DNA of 64,000 nucleotides from Halichondria panicea (GCF_963675165.1 NC_087385.1:6684912-6748911), one strand, 5' to 3'; positions 19,701 to 33,064 are shown, counted from the stretch's first letter. Numbers and translations: made by a program. The notes: a model not told the origin generated them from the letters alone.

Positions 19701-22700
19701 CTGAGTCAGTGTACATGATATCACCTGTGATAGCTGAGTCAGCAGGAGAGTACAGCTGTATGGCTAGCAACAGTGTGAGCACAGTCACTGCTACTCTTAC
19801 ACTCACTGTACTGTGTAAGTTACTAATTAGTCCTGTAGTTATTGTGAGGAGGAAATGCTCCAAGAAAAAGCATGGGCTATTATTGTGTGTATCTTTGGAC
19901 GGCCATAATTTGGGTTTGGATGGTCCAATTTGAGCAATTTAATGATTTTCTGGTAGCTTAAAGTGAGCTCTTTCAGATGGCATATTAAAATCAAAGATCA
20001 TTTTTGAGGCCGTTTTCAACAAAAATGCGTGGGCTATAGGTGGGGGAAAAGTGCAAAATGGGGTCCGAAAAACATTTTTGAACTGAACATATCATCTGAA
20101 AGAGCTCGTTCTAAGCTTCGGAAAATCCAAAAAAATTTTAAGATTGGACGAACGGTACGCAAGTTATTGTCGTTCAAAGGATTGTTATCCAACCTTGATA
20201 GCTAAGTTAGGATTGTGCATTAATTTTTCACAATTAACTGAGCTGTGTACGTACTTGTCTCCCTCCGTGTGTGCAGTTCCACCCTCCCCTCCCACACTGC
20301 TCACTGTAACGGCCACTTCCAGTTCCTCCATCACTGTGGAATGGACCCCCCCCTCTAACAATGGGGGAAGCCCCATTACTGGCTACGCTGTGGACTACCG
20401 GCCGCAACAGAGCTCTGATCCCGTGTTCACAGCTGTGAGTGCCGAGGAGGATACTGGAGCAGCTGTGCTGTCTGACCTCTCACCCTTCATGACGTATGAC
20501 GTGCGAGTACGAGCAGTGAATGTGGTTGGATCCAGTGGGCCCAGTGCTATCCTGACTGCAACAACTCACCCAGATGGTCAGTGTTCATAATTATGGTGGT
20601 GTACATGTGGATCAGCAATTTTTTGGGGCCCAAATTGTTCACTAATTTTTCTGACAAAAAGTATGGAATAATAAATGGGTGTTCAAAGTTACCATAACTT
20701 GTGTTAGGAACGTCCAGCTAAAGATGCATTTATAGTAGCTTTAAATTAGTACTACTACAACAAAATTACGGTGTTCTGAAGGTTAATAATTTTGTCTCCC
20801 TCTCTTTCTCTCACAGCTCCAGCTGCTCCCGGCAATGTACGCATCACCAGCTCCACATTCTCCAGCATCAGCCTAGTGTGGGAGACTCCAGATCCTCTCA
20901 ATGGGAACTTTGCAGCATATGAACTTCGCTTTGGTGATGAGACAACATTTGGAACAGATGTACAAGAGAGGTTACTCTTCACTACTCAGTCGAGACTGAT
21001 GGGACTGAGTGTGGGTGTGATCTATCTGGTGGAGGTGCGGGCGGGGACAGTGAGTCTTATTGGAGAGATCTTGTGGGGACCTTTCGTTGCCCTCAGGGTG
21101 CTTAATGGTGAGTGTGTATTTATGGCTAGTTTGTACCATCCATGTTCATGCACTGCAGGCATGGTAATTGAGATGGTGACTGGACCACCACCTACCACAC
21201 CCCCTCCACCTACCACACCCCCACCTATCACACCCCCTCCACCCACTACACCCCCACCCACCACACCCCCTCCACCCACTACTGAGCCGCCCACCACTCC
21301 CGAGCCCACTGAAACCACACCCTTCATCACATCAGCGCCTGAACCTGTTACCAGCTCTTCAGAAGTCATCTCTCCATCTCCCTCCACAACGCCCACACCA
21401 GTCACACTGCCCACACCTCCACTCCTCACGACAATGACTCCAATGCCCACCCCCTCTGTGCTAACTCCTCCCACTATTGTACCATCGCTGGTGACTGCCT
21501 TGGTTCCTCCTGGCACTGAGGGACAGATACTCGTCTACTGGAGAGTGAGTCTATAGATCTGAAAATTGTGTTTGCATAATTTTACAGAATTACAGTCTTG
21601 TGGCAAATATTCAGCTTTGGTATTGTTTTTGTGCCTATTCCCTCCCGTGTACACAGGAGCCGACATCTGGACTAGACACTTTCATCGGCTATCAGATCCT
21701 CCTCTCTCCCGCACCACCCTCCACTGTGACCACACCCATTTTTGCTGGCAAGACTCCAATAAGTGGAACTCATATCATATCCGGACTGGAGGCTGGGACC
21801 ACGTACACTGTAACCGTGGCGACCTACAACGAGGACGGCCTGGGGCCATTGACAGCCACCACTACTGCTACCACTCCTGAGTCAGGTGATACAAATACTC
21901 TATTCTGGGGGAGTATTTGATAGTTAATGAAATCCATAAAAAAAAAAATATACAAGTCTTCTGCGTTACCCCAAAATACAGCCGTTTTGGATGAGAGCCC
22001 GTAATTTATGTATAAGTACTCTCAGTTTAGAATGATACACTTTGGTTAGCTCAGCGTCTACAATTAATATCTGCGTACAAGTTGCCACACCCTATCTCCC
22101 TTGTACTGTAGTGCCCACTCAGCCGAGGCAAGTGCAAGTGACCCTGCTGAATCAGCAAGGTGTGTTTATCAACTGGCTACCACCGAATCCGACCAATGGG
22201 ATTATCATCGACTACACGGTCAGGTTATCTAGTGAGCCTTCTGGAGAGCTACTGAGAACGACCATAGTGAGCTTGGAAATAGTCAACTTTGGCAGTTTGG
22301 ATCTGACCAACCTATTCTACAGCGTCACAGTGACTGCTCGTACCATTGCTGGAGTGGGTCCGGAATCAGAACCAGTATTTTTTGGTACGGAACCGATATC
22401 TACTACAATGGAACCAGTGTCTACAATGGAACCCACAAGTGATGGTACTACATCCTCTGAGCCAACCGATCCTTTACCCACGCCCTCACAAAGCACATCC
22501 ACTCCCCTCACAAGCTCCACACCCTCACGCAGTACACCCACCCCCCTCACAAGCTCCACGCCCTCACAGCAGCCGCCTGAAACTACATTTCCAGCCGTTT
22601 TCGATGACACCTACTACATAGTTCGTATTGTCCCTCCTGTGGTGATTGGTATCTTCCTGATTGCTATGCTGGTGGTCACAATCATCCTCTATGTCCACAT

Positions 22701-24044
22701 ACGTAACGCTAACGAGAGGAAGAGGAAAGGATTGTACCAGTTCTCAGAGTTTAACAATGCTTCAGAGGGTCAAGAAATGCAGTAAGTCATCATTCTGTTA
22801 TCTTTTTACTGCTATTTGAAAATACAGTAAGATAGATAAGTCTTCCCCTCACCATTATACACACAACTGCTGACACCTGCATGCCCCCAAGAAGGTTGCT
22901 GTACATGTACATACATGCATCCCTGCTAACTGATTAGTATGCAATGTTAAGACTGGTTTTGCGTGTTTCCTAAGGGAACTGACCCTGAATGGTGAGAGAG
23001 TGGTGGTGTCAGATGATGTCAAGACCTCGGCCTATCATGTCAAGGAGGCTCTCAATGCTAACTTCTCCTACTCCCCACCCACCAAAGTGGAGGACAGCAG
23101 AGACGACATAGACGAACCAGACATCGGAGTAGGTAAGTGATTCTCCGAAATGGGCCTGTTTTGATAGCTAACTTTGAGTGTTCTTTGGAGCCATAATTTA
23201 GGTTTGGATGGTCCAATTTCAACTTTTTAATGATTTTCTGGTAGCTCAAAGTGAGCTCTTTCAGATGGCATATTAAAATCAATGGTCATTTTTGAGGCCG
23301 TTTTCAACAAAAAAGCGTGGGCTATAGGTGGGGGAAAGTGCAAAATGGGGTCCGAGAATTTTTTTAGCTGAACATATCATCTGAAAGTGCTTTTTCTAAG
23401 CTTTTCGAAAATCAAACAATTTTTGAGATTGGACAAACGGTACGCAAGTTATTGTCGTTTAAAGAGTTATCCAAACCTATAGTGATTTTCCAAAAATTTA
23501 ATGTTTGAGTGCTCATAATTGTGTGTAATAATAATTATGCTAGTATCCCTTAACACGTATGAAGGACAGATAATTTCCTCTACTTTGCCTCCCCCACTCC
23601 TCCAGAGCTGCACCAGGAAGGTGAGGGGGTGGACAGACTCTCTCCAGTGGGACGGGATGCACTGGAGGAGCCTTCCTCACGACCTGACAGTGAGGAGGTG
23701 TTCCTTCCTCATGTCTCCAACAGCCATACACCTCCCAGTCCAGGTATGTGTTCAAAGCTAGCCTACCATAAACTAACTACAGAATTGCTATCATCTACCC
23801 CTCCTCTCCCGACACAGGTGGGTACACTAACACTTATGTTGAGGTGGAGAGCATTCGGGCCAAGAAGTCTCAAGACAGAGCAGCCACACCCACACAACAG
23901 ACCCCACCTAGAGTGACCTTTGACCCCAGTCTCGGACTCTCATCGGGTGGCCTAATGGAGACCAGAATAGGAACAGTAGGAACCACTAGGAACACGAGTC
24001 GGCAGTACCCTAATGGATCAGAAGTGTCTGCTCAGATGTATTAG
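13790..24044 (+). CDS. Type I receptor: 13 Ig + 4 FN3 + TM + tail (2022 aa)
   Basis: A cell-surface adhesion/recognition receptor of the Dscam/DCC/sidekick general type (orthology not claimed). Exons: 13790-13871 (signal peptide MGMHAVLWCCASVLLISCC), 13933-14199, 14254-14574, 14723-15016, 15073-15223, 15332-15468, 15611-15880, 16312-16587, 16807-17079, 17308-17468, 17672-17792, 17899-18165, 18370-18645, 18842-19117, 19260-19505, 19563-19814, 20277-20576, 20817-21107, 21159-21544, 21657-21885, 22112-22781, 22975-23132, 23606-23743, 23818-24044. They sum to 6069 nt, in frame. The first 16 exons give 13 Ig domains; Ig4 and Ig8 are each split over two exons. FN3-1 and FN3-2 follow, then a PPPTTPP stalk, FN3-3, FN3-4, a Ser/Thr/Pro stem and one TM (IVPPVVIGIFLIAMLVVTII). 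The roughly 200-aa tail has no kinase or phosphatase; it has Tyr motifs such as TNTYVEVE. Introns carry three foldback repeats. Confidence 0.9.
15960..16262 (+). repeat. Foldback interspersed repeat, copy 2
   Basis: Begins TTTGGACGGCCATAATTTTGG and ends near GTTCAAAGAGTTGTAATCC. Core GTGGGCTATAGGTGGGG, with inverted arms (GGTCCAAT..AGCTTT..TTTCAGAT and its inverse). It sits in the intron between Ig5 and Ig6 of the receptor. Confidence 0.8.
19885..20200 (+). repeat. Foldback interspersed repeat, copy 3
   Basis: Same family and orientation as the copy at 15960, with core GTGGGCTATAGGTGGGGG and GGGGTCCGAAAA. It lies in the intron between the last Ig exon and the first FN3 exon. Confidence 0.8.
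23175..23480 (+). repeat. Foldback interspersed repeat, copy 4
   Basis: Same family and orientation, in the intron between the first two tail exons of the receptor. The core is almost identical to that of copy 3, so these copies are fairly young or homogenised. Confidence 0.8.
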
Positions 24045-24335
24045 AGGCTATAAACTTTTACAAACTTAATTTTTTTACCTCCCAGACCTCATTTTTAGAA
24101 CACAGAATTAATTAGTTTTGTCACATAATGTTAACATCATTTCATCATAATTATTTATAATATGCACAAGTTGTTAGTCTGTATTAATTATACTGATTCA
24201 AGGACAAAGTGATGGATGTACAATGCAGTGTGTTGTAGAGTGTGTTCTAGACAATGCCTGGGTGAAGGTACGTAGGTACAGTACATGTAATGGGACTGTA
24301 TACTATTGTATGGAAGGAGACACAATGATAACAAT

Positions 24336-24341
24336 AATAAA
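24336..24341 (+). terminator. Poly(A) signal of the Ig/FN3 receptor
   Basis: AATAAA about 290 nt after the stop codon, the first such hexamer on this strand. It precedes the 51-bp minisatellite. Confidence 0.5.
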
Positions 24342-24562
24342 CAGCACTGGTGTTCGTGTTCACTACAGTGTGGGTGGAGTTATGTGCTGATAATGGGAGG
24401 AGCCATGGGAGGGGCTTAGTGAAAGGTGGGTGTGGCTTGGCAGGTGATTCATTCGTATGATGTGCGTTGTTAGGGTGTGAGGTGAGGGAACTGTGTGTGT
24501 GTGTGTGTGAGGGGGTGGTTAATGACAATTAATGAAGCATACAATGTAGCTTGTAGTCTAAA

Positions 24563-24873
24563 CACACACACAAAGTAGGGGTGGGTGATTCTCAATAAGA
24601 GGCAGACCATCACCACACACACAAAGTAGGGGTGGGTGATTCTCAATAAGAGGCAGACCATCACCACACACACAAAGTAGGGGTGGGTGATTCTCAATAA
24701 GAGGCAGACCATCACCACACACACAAAGTAGGGGTGGGTGATTCTCAATAAGAGGCAGACCATCACCACACACACAAAGTAGGGGTGGGTGATTCTCAAT
24801 AAGAGGCAGACCATCACCACACACACAAAGTAGGGGTGGGTGATTCTCAATAAGAGGCAGACCATCACCACAC
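24563..24873. repeat. 51-bp minisatellite, 6 copies
   Basis: Six head-to-tail, essentially identical 51-bp units (ACACACACAAAGTAGGGGTG... ...AGACCATCACC). A 51-bp period preserves frame, so long open frames arise on the minus strand; these are artefacts of the repeat. It starts about 50 nt downstream of the FN3 receptor stop, so it is probably in that gene's 3' UTR. Confidence 0.95.
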
Positions 24874-24925
24874 ATGTACATGTATACCTACTGTCAGAGT
24901 GGATCAAGTTGAGCAACTTACATGT

Positions 24926-26767
24926 TTATACCTGCTTGAACACATGATGTGGTTTGTATCCAGTGCCGACCTCACTGACTGTCTCCCTGCTCTCTGGCGA
25001 GTGGGAGGTATCGTGGAGCATGCCCACACCCACGTCCGAGGTGGCCCCTCGATGGTCCCATGCTGTAAGGAGGGGGAGGTACACTGACACACACACACAC
25101 AAAGATCTACATTGTATATACAGTAAAACTAATACATGTAAGTATGAAATGAGCCCAGAACAAGTAATATAATTTTATGTGAACCGCTTATTGTGGTTTG
25201 CTGTTTTCACAATACAGCTACAAATTGCAGTGTACTTGTACAAGTATAGAAAGATGAAAGACACCACTACACACACAAGTGCACATACACACATACACAC
25301 ACCTAACCACACACACACACCGTACACGTTCACACACACACACACTACAGTACGGATGCCAAGACAGTGCACAACATCAAAGCTGAAGTGGCAAGTTGTT
25401 TACTGACGATACAAGGCTCTCAGGCAACCAAATACGCACATACATGTACATGTATCTAAGGTGGTTGTGCTGACAGTTATTACTAGATAACGTTTCCCAC
25501 ATCTATAAGGGTACTGAAAACAATACACCACCTATTACTGTATCTCAAGGCTCACACCCACACACACGTGCACACATAGGCACACACACACACCCACACA
25601 CACATGCACACATAGGCACACACAGGCACACAGGCACACTGGCTCACCTGGGGAGCCTCCTCTCTCACTGTTACTGGACACAGAGAGCTCAATGGATGTC
25701 TCACTGAACAACGACTCTCGTCCCTGCGACCGTACGCTCCTGTCTCGATCTTGGTGGGTGGGGTTATGGGGTGGGGCCCGGGGAATCATACTACTCCCCT
25801 CAGTTCTCTCAGAGAAATTGCTAAATTCAGATTCGACAATGGAGCCATTGGTAGCCAAGCCACCACGATACGGATATTGGGCCATTTCCAAACTTTGTTT
25901 TCTAGCTACACCATTTTGCCCATAGCTGCTGCCACTGTGTAGACTAGCTTCCACGCTCGAGTCAAGAGGACGAATATAGACTTCAGGCTTCTCTTCAAAG
26001 ATAGGGAAGTGTCCATCACTGCGCATGTGCTTCATGCCGCCTGGTTTTGGATGGCCTGCGTGATGGCTGCCCATGGAGCGGGGAAGTGTGTTCTGCCCTG
26101 GAGGGGTTGTGAGGACTCCGCCCCCACTGTCCATCCTCGCTCTAAGCTCCATCGAGCTGTGTGTGAGGGGAGGGGGCGAGTGAGCAGGGGGTGGGGGTAA
26201 ATTCCCTCCTCTCGGACCTACAACACGGTGTTGGGTTGCACTAGCACTGGCTGAACGAACCAGAGAGTTAGAGTCTCCTCGAGAAAGAGTGCTCCCATTG
26301 TGTTCTGGCACCTCGTACGGAGAAGGCATTCCATCGCCGACAGTAACAGCTCTTGTTCGCTGCTGAGGTTGGGAGAAGAGTGGAATAGAGGCAGTGGGAG
26401 AGAAAACGGACGAAGAAGCACTCTGATTGGTTAGCGTGCGTTGTATCGGAGCAAAATTAGGGTCTGTACCATCAGACAATATTGGGAGAGGGCCGGGGTG
26501 GGGCAATTTGGGGGCAGGGGTAAAGTTAGGTGTCGCGAGTCCATTACCGAAAGCCAGTGGTTCTTGATTGTGGAAATGCTGACACGTCTGTCTAGTCGGA
26601 CTGGGTCCGTTGCTTGGCGGTGAGAGAGGGAGAGGTCGGTTAACAAAGGAAGCTTGAGTGAGGACTACAGAGGGACTGATCAGACCTCCCGGGGGGGACA
26701 TCGAGGAACTGGGGGAGCGGCGCTCTTGGAGGGGGATAGCGTTAGTGAACCCTCGGTGGCTTGCTAG

Positions 26768-26803
<36 letters not shown>

Positions 26804-29800
26804 TGAGTGTGTGTGTGTGTGTGTGTGGGGGGGGGGGTTAGAATGCTAAAATTGAATTATAATGCTCAAGCTGTGGGCTTAATTGCTGGCCATCCATGTA
26901 GCTACTAAATTACACATCATCCTCACCTTTGCAGTAAGTCACACTTCTTCTACGAGTCTCGTGAATCTTCTTAAATATCACCACGTTGATGACAATGATA
27001 ATCACCACGAAGATGATACCAGGGACAATGATGTATACAAACGGATATTCAAGGAGGGCCGCTGGGGAACCATCTCCAATAGTGAACGTTCTGGCAGCAG
27101 ACACCTCATCTGATTGGTTACCCTGACCATTGAAGGCAGTCACTTGAACAGCATAGTCTCCATTGTCCAGTGTAAGGAATTGCTCAGCAAGGGGGAAGTT
27201 GACCTGTCTGTCAGTAGGTATGGAGTTAGGACTCCCAGGTTGAAAGATGTACACCTGCAATACACACAGGGAAGAATAGCCACAACTGAAAGCTTGTAAC
27301 AGTATAAGTCTTTATTTATACACATATACAAATATAGAGAACATGCACACACCCTAGCACACTAGGAGAGAGGTGGACAATAGCTATACAGGGACTGCAA
27401 TGACTTACCAGGTACCCTCCGACGTTTCCATTCCAAGCATCGTGCGGAATGTGGTTCCATTGTATTCGTACCAGGTTTGGAACATTGTTAAAGTTGGGAG
27501 TCGCGTTGAGGTTAGACACAGATGCACTCGGCTCTGTACAGTACAACAACCAATAGCAAAGCAGTGGCATAGGATGGGAGCAAATAATAATAATTATTAT
27601 CATAATATAATAGCGGGTTATTTTCGTACGGTGGAAATGTTCGTATTTTTTGTAATGTAGAATATCAAACATTATCTGAAAATTAAAACTGCGAAATTAT
27701 TCTACCGCAATAGCTTCAACGTCACTATCCTGAGCTGTACGCATATTTAATTGGGTAGTTCATACGAAAATTTGCACCAACGACAATTACCCGCTTTATG
27801 GTAAATGGTTCGGGACCTCTGCATAAACATGGCTCCAATGTACACACACACACACACAGTCTATATGGACATGTACTGTAGCACTCACTGCCTGAGAGGG
27901 TTTGGAAGGGGGTGACTGGTGCACTGAGAGCTCCGTATTGGCCACTACCACACATCACACGCACTTGCACACTGTGCACTGTGTAGCTCTTCAAGTTTCC
28001 CAGAAGAATGGTAGATTCCATTCTGTCCACCGCGATCGAGGAATAGCGAGTGCTACTGACTTCTTGATAGAGCACCTGATAGGAGTCATCACTAGCCAGG
28101 CTGTTCAGGCCGTTCCACGATATCTGAGCTGACTCTGATGAGACGTCAGTCACTCGAACATTCTGTGGTGTACCTGTGTGTGTAGGCAGGGGGGAGGTTA
28201 GGTGCTGGGAAAGCAGCAAAATAAAACACTAACTATCCCTATCTATTTCCAAGCAGGGGGTAGTTACCATACTAGGTGAGCAAACAAGTAATGGATGACA
28301 GGTGCCTGACTGTCTGAAGAGCACACACAACAAACAGCTAGCACATATTATATATAATTTATATAGATTAAGAGCACGTTATTGGCACACCCTTAGAGCC
28401 AGACACACACACAGACTATGAGCAGTACTAGCCGACCTAATACAAATTAGGAACTGTAATTAGATGAAAAGCAGGAGCATACCACAAAACTCAAGACAAC
28501 AAGTTGGCTACTGAGTAAACACACAGTGGACCTAGAGATACAAGCACACCTACACACACACACACACACATGCTCAGAGGGTCAGTGAGGCAGCTAATTG
28601 TGCTATGGGGAGTGCCAGAAATAAAGTAATTTTAAACATCCAGACAAGAGTCTCCCAGCAATAGCAACCCTGGCCTCTAGGTCTCTCTACCCCACACACT
28701 CAATGAGGTGGCACTGGAACATGGGAGCACATTAAGAGAGCCTGGGATCTAATCAGTTGAGGGCACTCGACCAATCGACCAGCAGTAACAGTATAGACAG
28801 AGCTGATCAGTCAACCATAAGATATGGATTGTTGCCATAACTGTAAGTGTTCTGTTACTTCCTCTGACATAGAAAGCACAAAGTAACACCTCTACACACT
28901 CAACATGAAGTGAGGCCTATTAGATGCAGTCCTATAGACACTGAGAGACTGCAGACAAGTATTGAATGGTCACACAATGAACAGCCTGTCCCCACACACA
29001 CACACACACACACACACTAGGGGAGCATGGTAGGAGTCAGCAACAATAGTGAAAGACAACCAGAGACATAATTATGCTTGAGAACAATTGCAAGAGAAAG
29101 CACCTTTATAACAATGCTGCTGAAGCTAGCCAATCAACAGTACCAGGTGTGAGACACATCTCTAATTTCCACGTGAATTCCACAAATCGGTTAATATAAA
29201 CACACCCTTTAAATGACACTAGCTGGCCTGACACGTAAGACCTCCTAGGAATGTACTACTGGTGAGTAAATATCCACCATAATAGAATATCATCTGACAC
29301 ACAAACACAGGGGCAGTGCATTGCAATGTCATCACCTCCAGATCATAAACCACAGTACTAATAGGCAACTGACGCACGTAACCAGGTAACCAAATTTGGC
29401 TTTAATAGGCAGACTGTTTAACCAACAAACTCAGGCAATAATTGCATAGCATAGCCCTGACTGAGTGGGCTAGGGGCACACATAGCATAGCCCTGACTGA
29501 GTGGGCTAGGGGCACACATAGCATAGCCCTGACTGAGTGGGCTAGGGGCACACATAGCATAGCCCTGACTGAGTGGGCTAGGGGCACACATAGCATAGCC
29601 CTGACTGAGTGGGCTAGGGGCACACATAGCATAGCCCTGACTGAGTGAGCTAGGGGCACACATAGCATAGCCCTGACTGAGTGGGCTAGGGGCACACATA
29701 GCATAGCCCTGACTGAGTGGGCTAGGGGCACACATAGCATAGCCCTGACTGAGTGGGCTAGGGGCACACATAGCATAGCCCTGACTGAGTGAGCTAGGGG

Positions 29801-32754
29801 CACACATAGCATAGCCCTGACTGAGTGGGCTAGGGGCACACATAGCATAGCCCTGACTGAGTGGGCTAGGGGCACACATAGCATAGCCCTGACTGAGTGG
29901 GCTAGGGGCACACATAGCATAGCCCTGACTGAGTGAGCTAGGGGCACACATAGCATAGCCCTGACTGAGTGGGCTAGGGGCACACATAGCATAGCCCTGA
30001 CTGAGTGAGCTAGGGGCACACATAGCATAGCCCTGACTGAGTGGGCTAGGGGCACACATAGCATAGCCCTGACTGAGTGGGCTAGGGGCACACATAGCAT
30101 AGCCCTGACTGAGTGGGCTAGGGGCACACATAGCATAGCCCTGACTGAGTGAGCTAGGGGCACACATAGCATAGCCCTGACTGAGTGGGCTAGGGGCACA
30201 CATAGCATAGCCCTGACTGAGTGAGCTAGGGGCACACATAGCATAGCCCTGACTGAGTGGGCTAGGGGCACACATAGCATAGCCCTGACTGAGTGGGCTA
30301 GGGGCACACATAGCATAGCCCTGACTGAGTGGGCTAGGGGCACACATAGCATAGCCCTGACTGAGTGGGCTAGGGGCACACATAGCATAGCCCTGACTGA
30401 GTGGGCTAGGGGCACACATAGCATAGCCCTGACTGAGTGGGCTAGGGGCACACATAGCATAGCCCTGACTGAGTGGGCTAGGGGCACACATAGCATAGCC
30501 CTGACTGAGTGGGCTAGGGGCACACATAGCATAGCCCTGACTGAGTGGGCTAGGGGCACACATAGCATAGCCCTGACTGAGTGGGCTAGGGGCACACATA
30601 GCATAGCCCTGACTGAGTGAGCTAGGGGCACACATACGCAGGTGCCCAGTACGTCATGTACGCACATTGTAGGCATGAAATGAACCATACCCACCCACAC
30701 ACAGGTCCAACTGTACCCGCCCACACACTGGTCCACTGTGTCATCACGAGTGAACACATCGTGATCAATAATGCACGAAAGGAATTTACTAATAATGAGG
30801 CAATGAGAGTGGCAATGAGAGTGGCTATAGACAATGCTGGACACAGTATGATGACACAGTATGATGACACACTCCGATGCAGTCCACCCGCTACACACGA
30901 TGACAGAGCTAACATGTCCCACGCCACAAGCTATAACAACTGCTATTCATGTATAATTATATACACATCTCTGGGGAACTATTAGAAATATAAACTGTCA
31001 GGTTACAGACAGGATTACTCAATTGATTAGACATGACATAACAGGCACACCCTAAGCAAACCAGTAATTATAAGCTAATACCAGTAATTATAAGCTAATA
31101 CCAGAGGGAGACAGAGCTTCAGTGAATTAGCCACTGATAGCTTAGACACTATAATAAACAGACTATGGCAGCAACGTACGTACAATTATGTGTGCGAGAA
31201 GAAAGTTTCAAAGGAGATATATTATTTTGGCAGTGCCTAGTTGTACTGAGTATGTGCACACAGAGAGTATGACAGTACAGTAGCCCATGAGGCTGCTACT
31301 GAATATATAACCTATAATAGGCTTGCTTCCATTAACGACAGAGTAATTTGTTGCATGTTATTTCCAAGCCTGTTCAATAGCTGTAGTGTCTCATGTTGCC
31401 TATGCACACCCAAATTAGAGGGGTGAGCCTAAACTGCAATACAGGGCCATCAATGCAAGCCAGCAAGGGGCTGCCAATAACATCTGTACCTACACATTTT
31501 CAAGCGTACTCTGAAAGATATCAAGATGTGAGAGCCTAGGGAAACAAACAAAAGGTGAAGTAGTTTACACAAGGGAGAAGGTACACTGTAAACATCAACA
31601 CAGACAGCAAATACAGCATGATCATCATCTACATTGTAGGTCAGAGGATGTCCCCCCCCCCCCCCCCCCCCCTGGGCAATAAGACACTTGATAGGCCTAA
31701 TGTGCTCCAGCGGGCAATAGCTATTAATTAAGCTCAGACCAAACTGGTCAGAAGATGTTCACAAACTGTGACAATGATGCAGCAACGGAACTGAGATGTA
31801 TTAGGTACCACACAGGGAACAGAATGTGACACACAAAGAGGACAGCTGTGTTGGTGCTAACAATAAAGTGATATAAGACTGAGGAATGTCACAGTCAAAG
31901 GATTCCTCACTAGTGGCAGTTGTTGGGGAGTGCCTAACCGGCTCATCATATTACAGGCCACTGCAATTACAGGTCTACCACATTCTGCTACTTATTAGGT
32001 TACATGTACATGAGGTACATAAGTAAGGGTAGCAAAGCATACTGTATTGACTGTACTGTACACTCACCTGCTCTAGTACACGATGCTGTTCGATTAATCT
32101 CCGAAACTGTGGGAAAAGAAAAAGAGAAAGTAACATAATTTTTATTCATAACATTACCCACAATGACATAGTTATCAGAATGATACCATCCTCCCTTAGT
32201 GAAAACACAACCAGCACAACACTCTATGGTTTTATTACAGGAATATAACTCAAACAAACTGTTTCCTTTTCACTGATCCACTTAAAAGAAATATCAGTCA
32301 TGGCGTTAAGCACACCTCTGTACACTTAGTCCCACAATAAAGGGTTTGGGAAATATAATACAAACTCCTCTACAAATGTACACACATTGTACAACACAAA
32401 GAAACCATTGTCCCTTGATAATGTGGGGGGAGAGTTGCACTGTACACACACACACACCTGAAGACCTCAAAGAGGCCCTGTAATTACACACATCTAAACC
32501 TTGTCTCTATGGAGCATTAAGTACATGCCCTCCCCCCTCTCTCTCTGATCATGCTCTAAGCTAGCTACATTGCAGCTGTATCGTGAGTGTTACTGTATGC
32601 ATATCATTATTGTTATTATTATGACAACGAGAGATCGACACTCCCTACTCCACTCTTGCTTACCATCTCCTGATCCTGTAGCTTGCTGATGTGCTGGAGC
32701 CAATAGCAAGGATAGCAACAGCAGAGCAGGGAGGAGATGACAACTCTTCACCAT
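24926..32754 (-). CDS. Type I receptor with two FN3 domains (708 aa)
   Basis: Exons: 32664-32754 (signal peptide MVKSCHLLPALLLLSLLLAP), 32068-32106 (13-codon linker), 27889-28173 (FN3-1), 27409-27533 and 27254 down to 26927 (FN3-2, TM), 25648-26769 (tail), 24926-25062 (end). They total 2127 nt and close in frame on TAA, with phases agreeing at every junction. The TM segment is about IIVPGIIFVVIIIVINVVIF, followed by KKIHETRRR as a stop-transfer signal. The roughly 440-aa tail is Pro/Ser-rich, predicted disordered, with no enzyme domain; it could bind SH3/WW-type partners. Intron 2 is 3961 bp, far longer than any other here, and holds a 36-bp minisatellite. No family assignment is made; FN3-TM receptors of this size include many adhesion and guidance proteins. 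The final exon is the least certain: its CAG-GTATAA end could be read as stop or donor. Confidence 0.8.
26771..26838. repeat. TG microsatellite at the tail-exon acceptor
   Basis: An imperfect (TG)n plus G run directly abuts the acceptor at 26770; on the coding strand it forms the (CA)n sequence upstream of the AG. Length variation here could affect splicing of the tail exon. Confidence 0.85.
29443..30640. repeat. 36-bp minisatellite, about 33 copies
   Basis: Unit: CATAGCATAGCCCTGACTGA followed by GTGGGCTAGGGGCACA, 36 bp, about 33 head-to-tail copies with almost no variation. The exception is a single G/A site (GTGGGC or GTGAGC). Read on the minus strand, the A variant is at units 1, 12, 14, 18, 20, 24 and 28. 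It lies in intron 2 of the FN3 receptor. The roughly 500-codon open frames over it are a consequence of the 36-bp period. Confidence 0.97.
30641..32067. other. Rest of the long intron; 21-nt poly-C tract
   Basis: I see no exon or known element. It holds a C run at 31652-31672 and a short direct repeat, CAGTAATTATAAGCTAATAC, at about 31060-31100. The other flank of the minisatellite (28174-29442) likewise shows only short CA tracts (28551-28569 and 28994-29018). Confidence 0.5.
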
Positions 32755-33064
32755 TGTCGTCTTGGGGCTTGTTGGTATTTCAATATAAATGTGTGCAATC
32801 TTCTTGCTTGGGGAATGATTCTTGTGAGACTGCCCAGCCACAATATTCCAGTCCTTGGGTCAATAGTCCAAATACACACACACAGCTAAGTACAGACGGC
32901 CGGCTGAAGACTCTCTCTTAGTGTTCTCAGAGACAATTATATCTACTGCTTTTTAGACACGTTGTCGTTGATTGATGTTTATAATTATGTGTCCTAGAGG
33001 AAATGACCTCAGTAATTAATCAGGTAATTAAGGATGTAATTAAAGCTGGACACACACGTCCACA

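Noticed and set aside
24470-24916. 148- and 107-codon minus-strand frames
   Set aside because: Artefacts of the 51-bp minisatellite.
24563-30640. Possible CRISPR arrays
   Set aside because: Units are contiguous identical repeats without unique spacers, in animal DNA.
29402-30922. Open frames of 506 and 405 codons on the minus strand
   Set aside because: They are produced by the 36-bp minisatellite, whose period keeps all frames open; no splice sites, domains or sensible composition.
32000-32257. 85-codon minus-strand frame near the short exon of the FN3 receptor
   Set aside because: Only the 39-nt part between good splice sites (32068-32106) keeps phase; the rest is intron.
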